Origin: Bacteroidales bacterium
Lineage (GTDB): Bacteria > Bacteroidota > Bacteroidia > Bacteroidales > VadinHA17
Length of the DNA stretch: 14,770 nt
Assembly: GCA_003155705.1 (NCBI GenBank)
Contig: PMEC01000219.1
Span: 1-14,770, forward strand
Direction of reading: 5' to 3'
The notes beneath the pieces were generated by a model, which had not been told where the DNA came from, made no database searches, and was given only the letters and a program-made list of their open reading frames with translations. Both the position numbers and the translations under genes were made by a program. Each line of letters begins with the position of its first letter. Position 1 is the stretch's first letter. Below, piece after piece: positions 7,543 through 14,222 of this stretch.

Positions 7543-8649
7543 ATGAAAAATACTGCTTTTACTCAATTTCATATTTCTCATGGTGCTAAAATGGTACCTT
7601 TTGCTGGTTATAACATGCCTGTTGAATATTTTGGTATTACTGAGGAGCACATCACCGTAAGAGAGAAACTTGGTGTGTTTGATGTATCACATATGGGAGA
7701 ATTCCGGGTTACCGGGCCGAATGCATCAAAATTTATTCAGTATATCACATCCAATGATTTATCAGTTCTGGCTAACGGGAAAGTGCAATACTCTTGTTTT
7801 CCGAATGGGAAAGGTGGTATTGTTGATGACCTTCTTGTTTATAAATTTGATGAAGAGGAATATCTTCTTGTTGTAAATGCAGCCAATATAGAAAAAGACT
7901 GGAACTGGTGTGTCAAACATGCTTCAGCATTCGGAATAAAAGAGGGGAAAGAACTGGTTAATGAATCGGACAAAACAGCCCAGCTTGCGATCCAGGGACC
8001 GCTTGCATTGAAAGCTATGCAAAAGCTGACAAAGACATCGGTCGTTGATATGGAGTATTATACATTTAAAATAATTGAGTTTGCTGGAATAAAAGATGTT
8101 CTTTTTGCAACCACCGGATATACTGGTTCAGGTGGCTGCGAAATATATGTTAGGAATGAAGATGGCGCTAAACTGTGGAAAGCAGTATTTGATGCCGGAA
8201 AAGAATTTGGAATCAGACCAATAGGGCTTGGTGCACGTGATACTCTCAGGCTTGAAATGGGCTATTGCCTGTATGGGAATGATATTAATGATGAGACCTC
8301 TCCAATTGAGGCCGGGTTAGGATGGATTACCAAGTTTACAGATAAAAAAGATTTTATAGACAAGGCTCTGTTATTGAAACAAAAAAATGAAGGGGTTGAA
8401 AAGAGACTGAAAGGATTTGTGATGATCGAAAGAGGCATTCCGCGTCAGCATTATGAGGTGGTGGATTCATCAGGAAGAAATATTGGAGAAGTTACATCAG
8501 GAACGATGTCCCCTATGATGAAACAGGGAATAGGAATGGCATATCTGTCGAAAGGATTCTGGAAAACCGGTACAGAAATATTTATAAGGATAAGAAATAA
8601 AGATCTGAAGGCTCAGATAGTTGATTTGCCTATCTATAAAAAGGGGTGA
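7543..8649 (+). CDS. gcvT: Aminomethyltransferase, glycine cleavage system T protein
   Basis: A 368-residue T protein, usual length. It takes the aminomethyl group carried on lipoyl-GcvH and transfers its one-carbon unit to tetrahydrofolate, releasing ammonia and making 5,10-methylene-THF in the cytoplasm. Family landmarks are the start [27 protein letters not shown] (46-54), IVDDLLVY (93-100, with D95/D96 the conserved acidic pair near the catalytic site), [10 protein letters not shown] (191-200), [18 protein letters not shown] (231-248), SPIEAGLGW (253-261) and TSGTMSP (318-324). These also separate it from YgfZ-type relatives. gcvH and gcvP are not in the window. It lies upstream of comB, serC and serA, placing glycine cleavage next to serine synthesis. 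Confidence 0.96.
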   Translation: MKNTAFTQFHISHGAKMVPFAGYNMPVEYFGITEEHITVREKLGVFDVSHMGEFRVTGPNASKFIQYITSNDLSVLANGKVQYSCFPNGKGGIVDDLLVYKFDEEEYLLVVNAANIEKDWNWCVKHASAFGIKEGKELVNESDKTAQLAIQGPLALKAMQKLTKTSVVDMEYYTFKIIEFAGIKDVLFATTGYTGSGGCEIYVRNEDGAKLWKAVFDAGKEFGIRPIGLGARDTLRLEMGYCLYGNDINDETSPIEAGLGWITKFTDKKDFIDKALLLKQKNEGVEKRLKGFVMIERGIPRQHYEVVDSSGRNIGEVTSGTMSPMMKQGIGMAYLSKGFWKTGTEIFIRIRNKDLKAQIVDLPIYKKG

Positions 8650-8697
8650 AACTATGGAAGAACATATGTTGGTTTTATTTCGTATTTATCTCCATAT

Positions 8698-9420
8698 ATG
8701 AGCAAAAAAAACCTCGAAATCTGTCTTTCACCGGCCATCTTCAACAAATATGAAAATAAAGATGCGATAGTTGTTGTTATTGACGTGCTTAGGGCCAGTT
8801 CAGCTATATGCACTGCCTTTTCCAATGGCGCCTTGAAAATTATTCCGGTTGCAGAAATTCATGAGGCAGAAGAATTCAAAAAAAAAGGCTATCTTGTTGC
8901 AGCAGAGCGTGATGGCTATGTGCTTGATTTTGCTGATTTTGGTAATTCTCCATTTAATTTTACGCGCGAAAAAGTTGAAGGAAAGACTATTGTCTATAGT
9001 ACCACTAATGGCACCCGGATTATTGATATGGCATCATCATCATACATGACAATTATCGGGACATTCATTAATATATCTGCGATTACGGAATGGCTATCAA
9101 TGCAGGATCGAAATGTTATTTTATTCTGTGCCGGCTGGAAAGACAAAATTAATCTTGAAGATACAATTTGTGCAGGTGCAATAGCTAAAAGACTGCTTGA
9201 ATCTTCTTTATTCACCACTATTTGTGATTCAGTTTATGCTGCTATTGACCTATGGCAAATGGCAAGTCTTAACCCTCTGTCATATATTGAAAAGGCTGCT
9301 CAGCGCAGCAGGCTTAGAGATAAAGGGCTTGATAATTGTATTGAATATTGCATGACATTTGACCTTACTGGAAGTATTCCTTTTATAGAAAATGGCATTC
9401 TTAAAGATATGTCAGGATAG
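8698..9420 (+). CDS. comB: 2-phosphosulfolactate phosphatase family protein (ComB-like)
   Basis: A 240-residue protein of the ComB family, Mg-dependent phosphatases that convert 2-phospho-3-sulfolactate to 3-sulfolactate, known from coenzyme M biosynthesis in methanogens and present in many bacteria with unclear roles. Family motifs are in order: VIDVLRAS (27-34), AAERDGY (68-74), DFGNSPF (80-86), STTNGT (101-106) and CAGWKDKINLEDTICAG (144-160), which holds the likely metal-binding acidic residues E154-D155. No signal peptide. The start at 8698 is chosen because the two closer upstream ATGs (8654, 8666) are out of frame. It follows gcvT by 48 bases and precedes serC by 99 bases. No phosphosulfolactate synthase (comA) or sulfolactate dehydrogenase (comC) is in the window, so the natural substrate remains open. 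The family call is firm; the reaction is inferred. Confidence 0.88.
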   Translation: MSKKNLEICLSPAIFNKYENKDAIVVVIDVLRASSAICTAFSNGALKIIPVAEIHEAEEFKKKGYLVAAERDGYVLDFADFGNSPFNFTREKVEGKTIVYSTTNGTRIIDMASSSYMTIIGTFINISAITEWLSMQDRNVILFCAGWKDKINLEDTICAGAIAKRLLESSLFTTICDSVYAAIDLWQMASLNPLSYIEKAAQRSRLRDKGLDNCIEYCMTFDLTGSIPFIENGILKDMSG

Positions 9421-9465
9421 GAGCAGGATAGTTAAGAAATCATTAGTAGAATTCCCTTTAATTTA

Positions 9466-9473
9466 TACTTTTG
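9466..9473 (+). promoter_or_regulatory. Candidate -7 promoter box TACTTTTG for the serC-serA-DUF1015 operon
   Basis: A perfect TAnnTTTG match in the 99-base gap after comB, with a leader of about 40 bases to the serC ATG at 9520. A weak TTAG at the -33 position (9443-9446) gives near-normal spacing. It indicates that the serine operon can be transcribed independently of gcvT-comB. Confidence 0.5.
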
Positions 9474-9519
9474 CAAAAGCCATACGTCCTTTAAATAAAT
9501 TTATTAACAACTATTCGAT

Positions 9520-10590
9520 ATGAAGAAACATAACTTTTATGCCGGACCTTCAATACTTCCGCAATATACGTTGGAAAAAACTATTGAAGGTATAAGGGAT
9601 TTTGCAGGAAGTGGATTATCAATCCTTGAGATCTCCCATAGAAGCAAGGAATTTGTTGCCTGCATGAATGACACAATTGCCCTTTTTAAGGAGTTGCTTG
9701 AGATTCCTGCCGGATACCAGGTGATTTTTCTTGGCGGTGGTGCAAGTATGCAGTTCTGCATGGTGCCAATGAATCTTATGAATAAAAAATCTGCTTATCT
9801 GGTAACGGGTGAGTGGGCCAGTAAAGCATTCAAAGAGGCAAAGTTTTTTGGTGAGGCTGTAGAAGTGGCTTCCTCAAAAGACAAGAATTTCAGTTATATA
9901 CCTAAAAATTATTCTGTTCCTTCAGATGCTGATTATTTTCATATTACAACTAACAACACCATCTTCGGAACGGAGCTGAAAAAAGATCCTGATGTAAAAG
10001 TTCCCCTGGTTGCCGACATGTCCTCTGATATCTTCAGTCGTCCAATTGATGTTTCAAAATATTCGCTTATTTATGGTGGCGCACAGAAAAACCTTGCTCC
10101 GGCAGGTGTTACTTTCATCATCATTAAAGAAGATGTTCTTGGGAAAGTTGAGAGACCAATCCCGACGATTCTTGATTACCGTACACATATTAAAGGAGAA
10201 TCAATGTTTAATACACCTCCGGTTTTCGCGGTATTTGCAGCTCAGCAAACACTAAGGTGGCTAAAAGACCTTGGAGGGGTGAAGGTAATGCAGAAAAAAA
10301 ATATTGAAAAGGCAAAAATTCTTTATGATGAGATTGACAGAAATAAATTATTCGTTCCGACTGTAACGGATCCTGAAGACCGTTCGATAATGAATATATG
10401 CTTTGTAATGACTGATCAGTACAAAGAACTTGAAAAAGAATTCGCAGATTTTGCCAAATCAAAGGGAATGCTGGGGATTGAAGGTCATCGCTCAGTTGGT
10501 GGATTCCGTGCATCTACTTATAATGCTTTGCCAAAGGAGAGTGTTGAGGCTTTGGTTAATGTTATGAAGGAGTTTGAAGCTAAGAAGTAA
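9520..10590 (+). CDS. serC: Phosphoserine aminotransferase
   Basis: A 356-residue PLP-dependent class V aminotransferase, second step of the phosphorylated serine pathway. It moves an amino group from glutamate to 3-phosphohydroxypyruvate to give O-phosphoserine, and related enzymes also act in pyridoxal phosphate synthesis. Visible landmarks are the start [19 protein letters not shown] (72-79), [12 protein letters not shown] (141-152), [14 protein letters not shown] (164-177), [12 protein letters not shown] (185-196) with K190 as the expected Schiff-base lysine, and [11 protein letters not shown] (322-332) near the C-terminus. Length is usual. It leads an operon with serA 14 bases downstream and DUF1015 after that. 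Confidence 0.97.
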   Translation: MKKHNFYAGPSILPQYTLEKTIEGIRDFAGSGLSILEISHRSKEFVACMNDTIALFKELLEIPAGYQVIFLGGGASMQFCMVPMNLMNKKSAYLVTGEWASKAFKEAKFFGEAVEVASSKDKNFSYIPKNYSVPSDADYFHITTNNTIFGTELKKDPDVKVPLVADMSSDIFSRPIDVSKYSLIYGGAQKNLAPAGVTFIIIKEDVLGKVERPIPTILDYRTHIKGESMFNTPPVFAVFAAQQTLRWLKDLGGVKVMQKKNIEKAKILYDEIDRNKLFVPTVTDPEDRSIMNICFVMTDQYKELEKEFADFAKSKGMLGIEGHRSVGGFRASTYNALPKESVEALVNVMKEFEAKK

Positions 10591-10604
10591 ATAATCATTA
10601 AGCA

Positions 10605-11525
10605 ATGAAAATCCTGGTTGCGACTGAAAAACCATTTGCTCCTGTAGCAATTTCGCAGATCCGTGAAGTAACTGAAGCCGCGGGCCATACTCTCGTTCTA
10701 CTCGAAAACTACAGAAGTACACAAGAATTATTAACTGCCGTATCAGAAGCAGACGGAATAATAGTCAGAAGTGACTTGATAACTGCTGAAGTACTTGATG
10801 CAGCTAAAAAACTGAAAATAGTTGTCAGAGCCGGAGCAGGTTTTGATAATATTGATATTACTGCTTCTACTGCTCATAATGTTGTTGTTATGAACACACC
10901 GGGTCAGAACTCCAATGCAGTCGCCGAGCTTGCATTTGAAATGATGCTTTATCAGGCACGCTCCGGTTTCAGTGGAAAATCGGGCTTCGAGCTGAGAGGC
11001 AAAACTATTGGTCTACATGCCTTTGGCAATGTGGGCAAATATGTTGCAGAAATAGCAAAAGGCTTCGGCATGAATATCTATGCTTTCGATCCATTTGTAA
11101 ATGAAGATGTAATTAAGAACTCAGGTGTTAAAGTTTGCAAAAGTCCTGAAGATCTTTATTCAAAGTGCAAGTATGTTTCTCTGCATTTGCCGGCAAACGA
11201 TAAAACAAAAAAATCTGTTGGTTATGATCTTCTGAAAAGAATGCCTCAGGATGCAGTGTTTGTTAATGCTGCAAGAAAAGAGCTGATCGATGAAGATGGA
11301 CTTTTAAAGATCTTTGGTGAAAGAACTGATATTATGTATCTTTCAGATTGTGAACCTGATTGTAAAGCTGTTTTCGATGAGAAATACAAAGGAAGGTTTA
11401 TTTTCACTGCCAAAAAGATGGGAGCACAGACTGAAGAGGCAAATATCAATGCTGGTGTAGCCGCTGCCAGGCAGATTATTGATTATTTCAAAACCGGCAA
11501 TGTAAAATTCAAAGTTAATAAGTAG
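10605..11525 (+). CDS. serA: D-3-phosphoglycerate dehydrogenase, short form without ACT domain
   Basis: A 306-residue D-isomer 2-hydroxyacid dehydrogenase, first step of serine synthesis (3-phosphoglycerate to 3-phosphohydroxypyruvate, NAD-dependent). Visible are VVRAGAGFDNID (73-84), the NAD-binding fold with AFGNVG (139-144) and an acidic residue after the second strand (FDPF, D162), VSLHLP (191-196), catalytic NAAR (R224), and the acidic DCEPD (E250). Two departures from the textbook pattern are seen. The first glycine of GxGxxG is alanine. Where the catalytic histidine normally sits (as in TPHIGAST) the sequence is TAKKMGAQT, placing K271 there. This matches a short lysine-type PGDH group (called type IIIK, known from Entamoeba and Bacteroidota). 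No ACT or ASB domain, so no serine feedback through ACT is expected. It sits between serC and DUF1015 with 14 and 12 base gaps. Confidence 0.93.
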   Translation: MKILVATEKPFAPVAISQIREVTEAAGHTLVLLENYRSTQELLTAVSEADGIIVRSDLITAEVLDAAKKLKIVVRAGAGFDNIDITASTAHNVVVMNTPGQNSNAVAELAFEMMLYQARSGFSGKSGFELRGKTIGLHAFGNVGKYVAEIAKGFGMNIYAFDPFVNEDVIKNSGVKVCKSPEDLYSKCKYVSLHLPANDKTKKSVGYDLLKRMPQDAVFVNAARKELIDEDGLLKIFGERTDIMYLSDCEPDCKAVFDEKYKGRFIFTAKKMGAQTEEANINAGVAAARQIIDYFKTGNVKFKVNK

Positions 11526-11537
11526 TCCTATTATTTG

Positions 11538-12788
11538 ATGGCCATTGTAAAACCTTTCAAAGGGTTAAGACCCCCGTGTGCTATAGCCAAAGATTTGGCT
11601 TGCCTGCCCTATGATGTCATGAATTCTGAGGAAGCGATATTAATGGCAAAAGGTAAAGAGTGTTCATTACTTCATATTACGAAATCTGAAATTGATCTTC
11701 CCGAAGGAACTGACTCTCATTCAGATGAAGTTTACAATAAATCTCTTGAAAACTTCATAAAATGGCAAAAAAATGGCTGGCTGGTGCAGGATGATGAGCC
11801 GCATTTTTATATTTATGCCCAGACTATGGAAGGACGAACTCAATATGGTATTGTTGGTTGTGCTTCAGTTGATGATTACCTTAACGGCATAATCAAAAAG
11901 CATGAGTTGACAAGACCGGATAAAGAACTGGACAGAATGATTCACGTAAGAATCAATAACGCAAATATAGAACCGGTATTTTTTACATATCCTGCTGTTA
12001 AGGAGATTGATAATATTGTGAGTAAGATTGTTAAGAAAAAAAAGCCAGAATATGATTTCGTTTCGGAAGATGGATTCGGACATCATTTCTGGGTTATTAA
12101 TAGTAAAAAGATTAATGCTCTTGTTGAGAAACTGTTTGTCGAAAAAGTTCCATATACCTATGTTGCCGATGGTCATCATCGTACTGCTGCTGCCGCTTTG
12201 GTGGGTAAGGAAAAACGTGAGAATAATCCTGGACATAACGGGACAGAGGAATATAACTTCTTTCTGGCTGTTCATTTTCCGGAGGACCAGCTGAGGATAA
12301 TGGACTATAACAGAACTGTAAAGGACCTTAACGGTCTTTCAGAAGGAGAATTTATTAATAAACTGAATGACAATTTTATAGTTGAAGATAAAGGGACAGG
12401 GATTTACAAACCGAAAGAGCTTCACAATTTCTCAATGTACCTTGATGGTAAATGGTATAGCCTTATCGCAAAGGAGGGAACTTACAACAATAATGATCCA
12501 ATTGGAGTTCTTGACGTCACTATCTTAACGAATCAGATTCTGGCTCCGGTTCTTGATATCCAGGATCTTCGAAGGTCAAAGAGAATTGATTTTGTAGGCG
12601 GTTTGCGTGGTCTTGGTGAACTTAAAAAAAGAGTCGACAGTGGTGAGATGAAAGTTGCATTTGCACTTTTCCCTGTTTCAATGAAGCAGCTTTTAGCTAT
12701 TGCTGATTCAGGAAATATTATGCCTCCAAAAACCACATGGTTCGAACCAAAACTCCGCAGTGGACTGGTTATCCACCTGCTCGATTAA
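11538..12788 (+). CDS. DUF1015 family protein of unknown function, serine-operon member
   Basis: A 416-residue DUF1015 (COG4198) protein. The start is placed at ATG 11538, because the frame's earlier possible start at 11535 is a TTG directly in front of it and MAIVKPFKGLRP is the usual family beginning. Conserved landmarks are KPFKGLRP (5-12), LPYDV (23-27), SLLHITK (43-49), the charged KHELTRPDKELDR (121-133), ADGHHRTAAA (210-219), and the C-terminal MPPKTTWFEPKLRSGL (395-410). DGHHR (211-215) recalls the G-x-HR loop of ParB/sulfiredoxin-fold nucleotide-binding proteins, some of which are free-serine kinases; that parallel is my inference. No signal peptide or membrane helix. It starts 12 bases after serA and belongs to the serC-serA operon. 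A role in serine or phosphoserine metabolism is supported by context but not shown. Confidence 0.9.
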   Translation: MAIVKPFKGLRPPCAIAKDLACLPYDVMNSEEAILMAKGKECSLLHITKSEIDLPEGTDSHSDEVYNKSLENFIKWQKNGWLVQDDEPHFYIYAQTMEGRTQYGIVGCASVDDYLNGIIKKHELTRPDKELDRMIHVRINNANIEPVFFTYPAVKEIDNIVSKIVKKKKPEYDFVSEDGFGHHFWVINSKKINALVEKLFVEKVPYTYVADGHHRTAAAALVGKEKRENNPGHNGTEEYNFFLAVHFPEDQLRIMDYNRTVKDLNGLSEGEFINKLNDNFIVEDKGTGIYKPKELHNFSMYLDGKWYSLIAKEGTYNNNDPIGVLDVTILTNQILAPVLDIQDLRRSKRIDFVGGLRGLGELKKRVDSGEMKVAFALFPVSMKQLLAIADSGNIMPPKTTWFEPKLRSGLVIHLLD

Positions 12789-12797
12789 TATTGTATT

Positions 12798-12861
12798 CCT
12801 CTGTGTAGCTCTGTGTAATTATTTCTTTATTTCACAGAGAACTACATTGCAGTTACAGAGG
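12798..12861. repeat. Nested CTCTGTG / CACAGAG repeats after DUF1015
   Basis: Two adjacent 10-base direct copies, CCTCTGTGTA (12798-12807) and GCTCTGTGTA (12808-12817), are followed by their near-inverse units, CACAGAG (12833-12839) and ACAGAGG (12855-12861). The inner pair CTCTGTG/CACAGAG (12809-12815 with 12833-12839) is a perfect 7-base stem with a 17-base loop. The outer pair CCTCTGT/ACAGAGG (12798-12804 with 12855-12861) encloses it. It lies between the DUF1015 stop and yggS. It could fold as a transcript hairpin and help termination, or be a degenerate copy of a dispersed intergenic repeat. The remainder of 12789-12919 is plain AT-rich DNA with only a near-match promoter box (AACATTTG, 12889-12896). 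Confidence 0.5.
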
Positions 12862-12919
12862 TACACTGAGTTATTCTTTTATGTACATAACATTTGACAT
12901 TTTCTTATAAGTTGTTTCA

Positions 12920-13600
12920 GTGATCGATATTGCGTTAAATATCAGTGTATTAAAACAGCGGATTCCACTCTCTGTCAGGATTGTGGCTGTTTCCAAAACG
13001 AAACCCGTAAGTGATATTTTGATCGCTTATAATACCGGGCATAGGATATTTGGAGAAAACAGGGTTCAGGAGCTTCTTTCTAAAAATGATAAGCTGCCCT
13101 CAGACATAGAATGGCACCTGATAGGTCATCTGCAGAGTAACAAAGTGAGATTCCTCGTTCCGTTTATCAATATGATTGAATCGGTTGACAGTGCCAGGCT
13201 TCTTTCAGTGATTGATCATGAAGCTGAAAAGGCTGGACGCATAATTAATTGCCTGCTCCAGTTTCACATAGCAAAGGAGGAAACCAAATTTGGATTCAAC
13301 CTCAAGGAAGTTTACCAGTTACTTGATTCACCTGATTTTAAAAGAATGAACCATGTTAATCTCTGTGGTGTGATGGGAATGGCTACTTTTACAGATAATA
13401 TGGAACAGGTTCGGGAAGAATTTAAATTTCTAAGAGGTTGTCACTCTGCCCTGAAAGAAAAATATTTTCGGGAGGAAAATCAATTCAGGGAAATATCGAT
13501 GGGAATGTCCGGAGATTATTCTGTAGCAGTGGAGGAAGGAAGTACAATTGTGAGGATTGGAAGTCTGATTTTCGGAGAGCGTCTTACAAAATTAACTTAG
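12920..13600 (+). CDS. yggS: YggS/PROSC family pyridoxal phosphate homeostasis protein
   Basis: A 226-residue single-domain TIM-barrel PLP-binding protein of the YggS/PLPBP family. It binds PLP without known catalysis and keeps vitamin B6 pools and amino-acid metabolism in balance. Landmarks are VAVSKTKP (22-29) with K26 as the PLP-binding lysine, FGENRVQE (44-51), WHLIGHLQSNK (65-75), GVMGMAT (150-156), SMGMSGDY (193-200) and VRIGSLIFGER (211-221). The start is a GTG at 12920. An in-frame stop lies just upstream at 12908-12910 and no in-frame ATG lies between, so GTG is the only reasonable start. It is separated from DUF1015 by 131 bases including the repeat, so it may have its own promoter. 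Its last 9 bases overlap the convergent helical-repeat gene. Confidence 0.94.
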   Translation: MIDIALNISVLKQRIPLSVRIVAVSKTKPVSDILIAYNTGHRIFGENRVQELLSKNDKLPSDIEWHLIGHLQSNKVRFLVPFINMIESVDSARLLSVIDHEAEKAGRIINCLLQFHIAKEETKFGFNLKEVYQLLDSPDFKRMNHVNLCGVMGMATFTDNMEQVREEFKFLRGCHSALKEKYFREENQFREISMGMSGDYSVAVEEGSTIVRIGSLIFGERLTKLT

Positions 13601-14104
13601 TATCGTTATCAGAGCCTGCAGCAGAGCAGCTTTCTCACCAGACGATTTCGGTTTGTTTTTTTCAAGGAATAAGATTATATCATACTTTTTTGATATCTGT
13701 ATACTTCCAGCTGATTCTTCAATCACAGTAAAACATTCAAGAGCTGTTATATAATCTCCTGTTATAAAGATATTTGCGAAATCAGCTGCAAATTCCGAGT
13801 AATCCAGACCTGACTGCCAGCAAGAGGAAACAAGCATGGAAGTGGTTTCATGTTTAAAACCCTTCTTTGCTTCCGTGACTACCTCTTCTCTGGCTCCTGG
13901 TTCTTTTATGTCGTTCAGGAAACTTCGAATAAGATCTTTTATTAAAATGTCATTAGTCGTATCAAATAAGCTGGCAAGCACACCAATAGCTCCTCTGAAG
14001 GGTTCTTCATTCCTGAGTAAAACAATTGCATCAGAAACTACTTTCATGTTCCCAGTATTTAATTTTCCCTGCAGCTCCGATATCTTTTTTGCTGAATCTA
14101 CCAT
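13592..14104 (-). CDS. Small helical protein, possibly HEAT-repeat-like, unknown function
   Basis: A 170-residue, nearly all-helical acidic-to-neutral protein with no signal peptide and no membrane segment. Successive amphipathic helix pairs (for example around 20-50 FRGAIGVLASLFDTTND, 52-85 ILIKDLIRSFLNDIKE, and 100-128) look like HEAT/ARM-type repeats, but I do not recognise a named family. A run near the C-terminus (KPKSSGEKAALLQALITIL) is again helical. Such proteins usually act as scaffolds, so no activity is assigned. It is convergent with yggS and overlaps its stop codon by 9 bases. A TAACTTTG promoter box lies 18 bases upstream of the ATG. It is a real gene rather than a shadow because it has its own promoter box, a non-repetitive protein-like composition and no competing gene in the same stretch. 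Confidence 0.75.
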   Translation of the reverse strand: MVDSAKKISELQGKLNTGNMKVVSDAIVLLRNEEPFRGAIGVLASLFDTTNDILIKDLIRSFLNDIKEPGAREEVVTEAKKGFKHETTSMLVSSCWQSGLDYSEFAADFANIFITGDYITALECFTVIEESAGSIQISKKYDIILFLEKNKPKSSGEKAALLQALITILS

Positions 14105-14121
14105 TAATTTTTTATTTGGAA

Positions 14122-14129
14122 CAAAGTTA
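14122..14129 (-). promoter_or_regulatory. Candidate -7 promoter box TAACTTTG for the helical-repeat gene
   Basis: The minus strand reads TAACTTTG, a perfect TAnnTTTG match, 18 bases upstream of the ATG at 14104, predicting a leader of about ten bases. No -33 TTTG is seen at standard spacing. Confidence 0.45.
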
Positions 14130-14195
14130 GAAATACACTGAATTACTCATCTGGTTTTTGAAAAATAAAAATAATGTACTAATTTAGTCGGGAAT

Positions 14196-14203
14196 TAGGT
14201 TTG
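14196..14203 (+). promoter_or_regulatory. Candidate -7 promoter box TAGGTTTG for the lipoprotein gene
   Basis: A perfect TAnnTTTG match that ends 19 bases upstream of the ATG at 14223. The -33 region lacks a clear TTTG at standard spacing. It forms a divergent promoter pair with the box at 14122-14129. Confidence 0.4.
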
Positions 14204-14222
14204 ACACTTAAATAATTTAATC

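Noticed and set aside
9413..9431. Two direct copies of CAGGATAG, 11 bases apart, at the end of comB
   Set aside because: Only two short copies, one of them containing the stop codon; easily chance and not linked to other repeats.
11535..11537. TTG at 11535 as the start of DUF1015
   Set aside because: It is immediately followed by ATG at 11538, which matches the family N-terminus and is a stronger start codon.
11865..12275. A 136-codon open frame on the minus strand inside DUF1015
   Set aside because: It is fully antisense to a conserved family gene, rich in Ile/Phe/Asn as expected for a shadow frame, and has no motif or promoter.
13836..14141. A 101-codon open frame on the plus strand opposite the helical-repeat gene
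   Set aside because: It lies antisense over a better-supported gene with its own promoter box, has no recognisable motifs and its composition looks like a mirror of the opposite strand.
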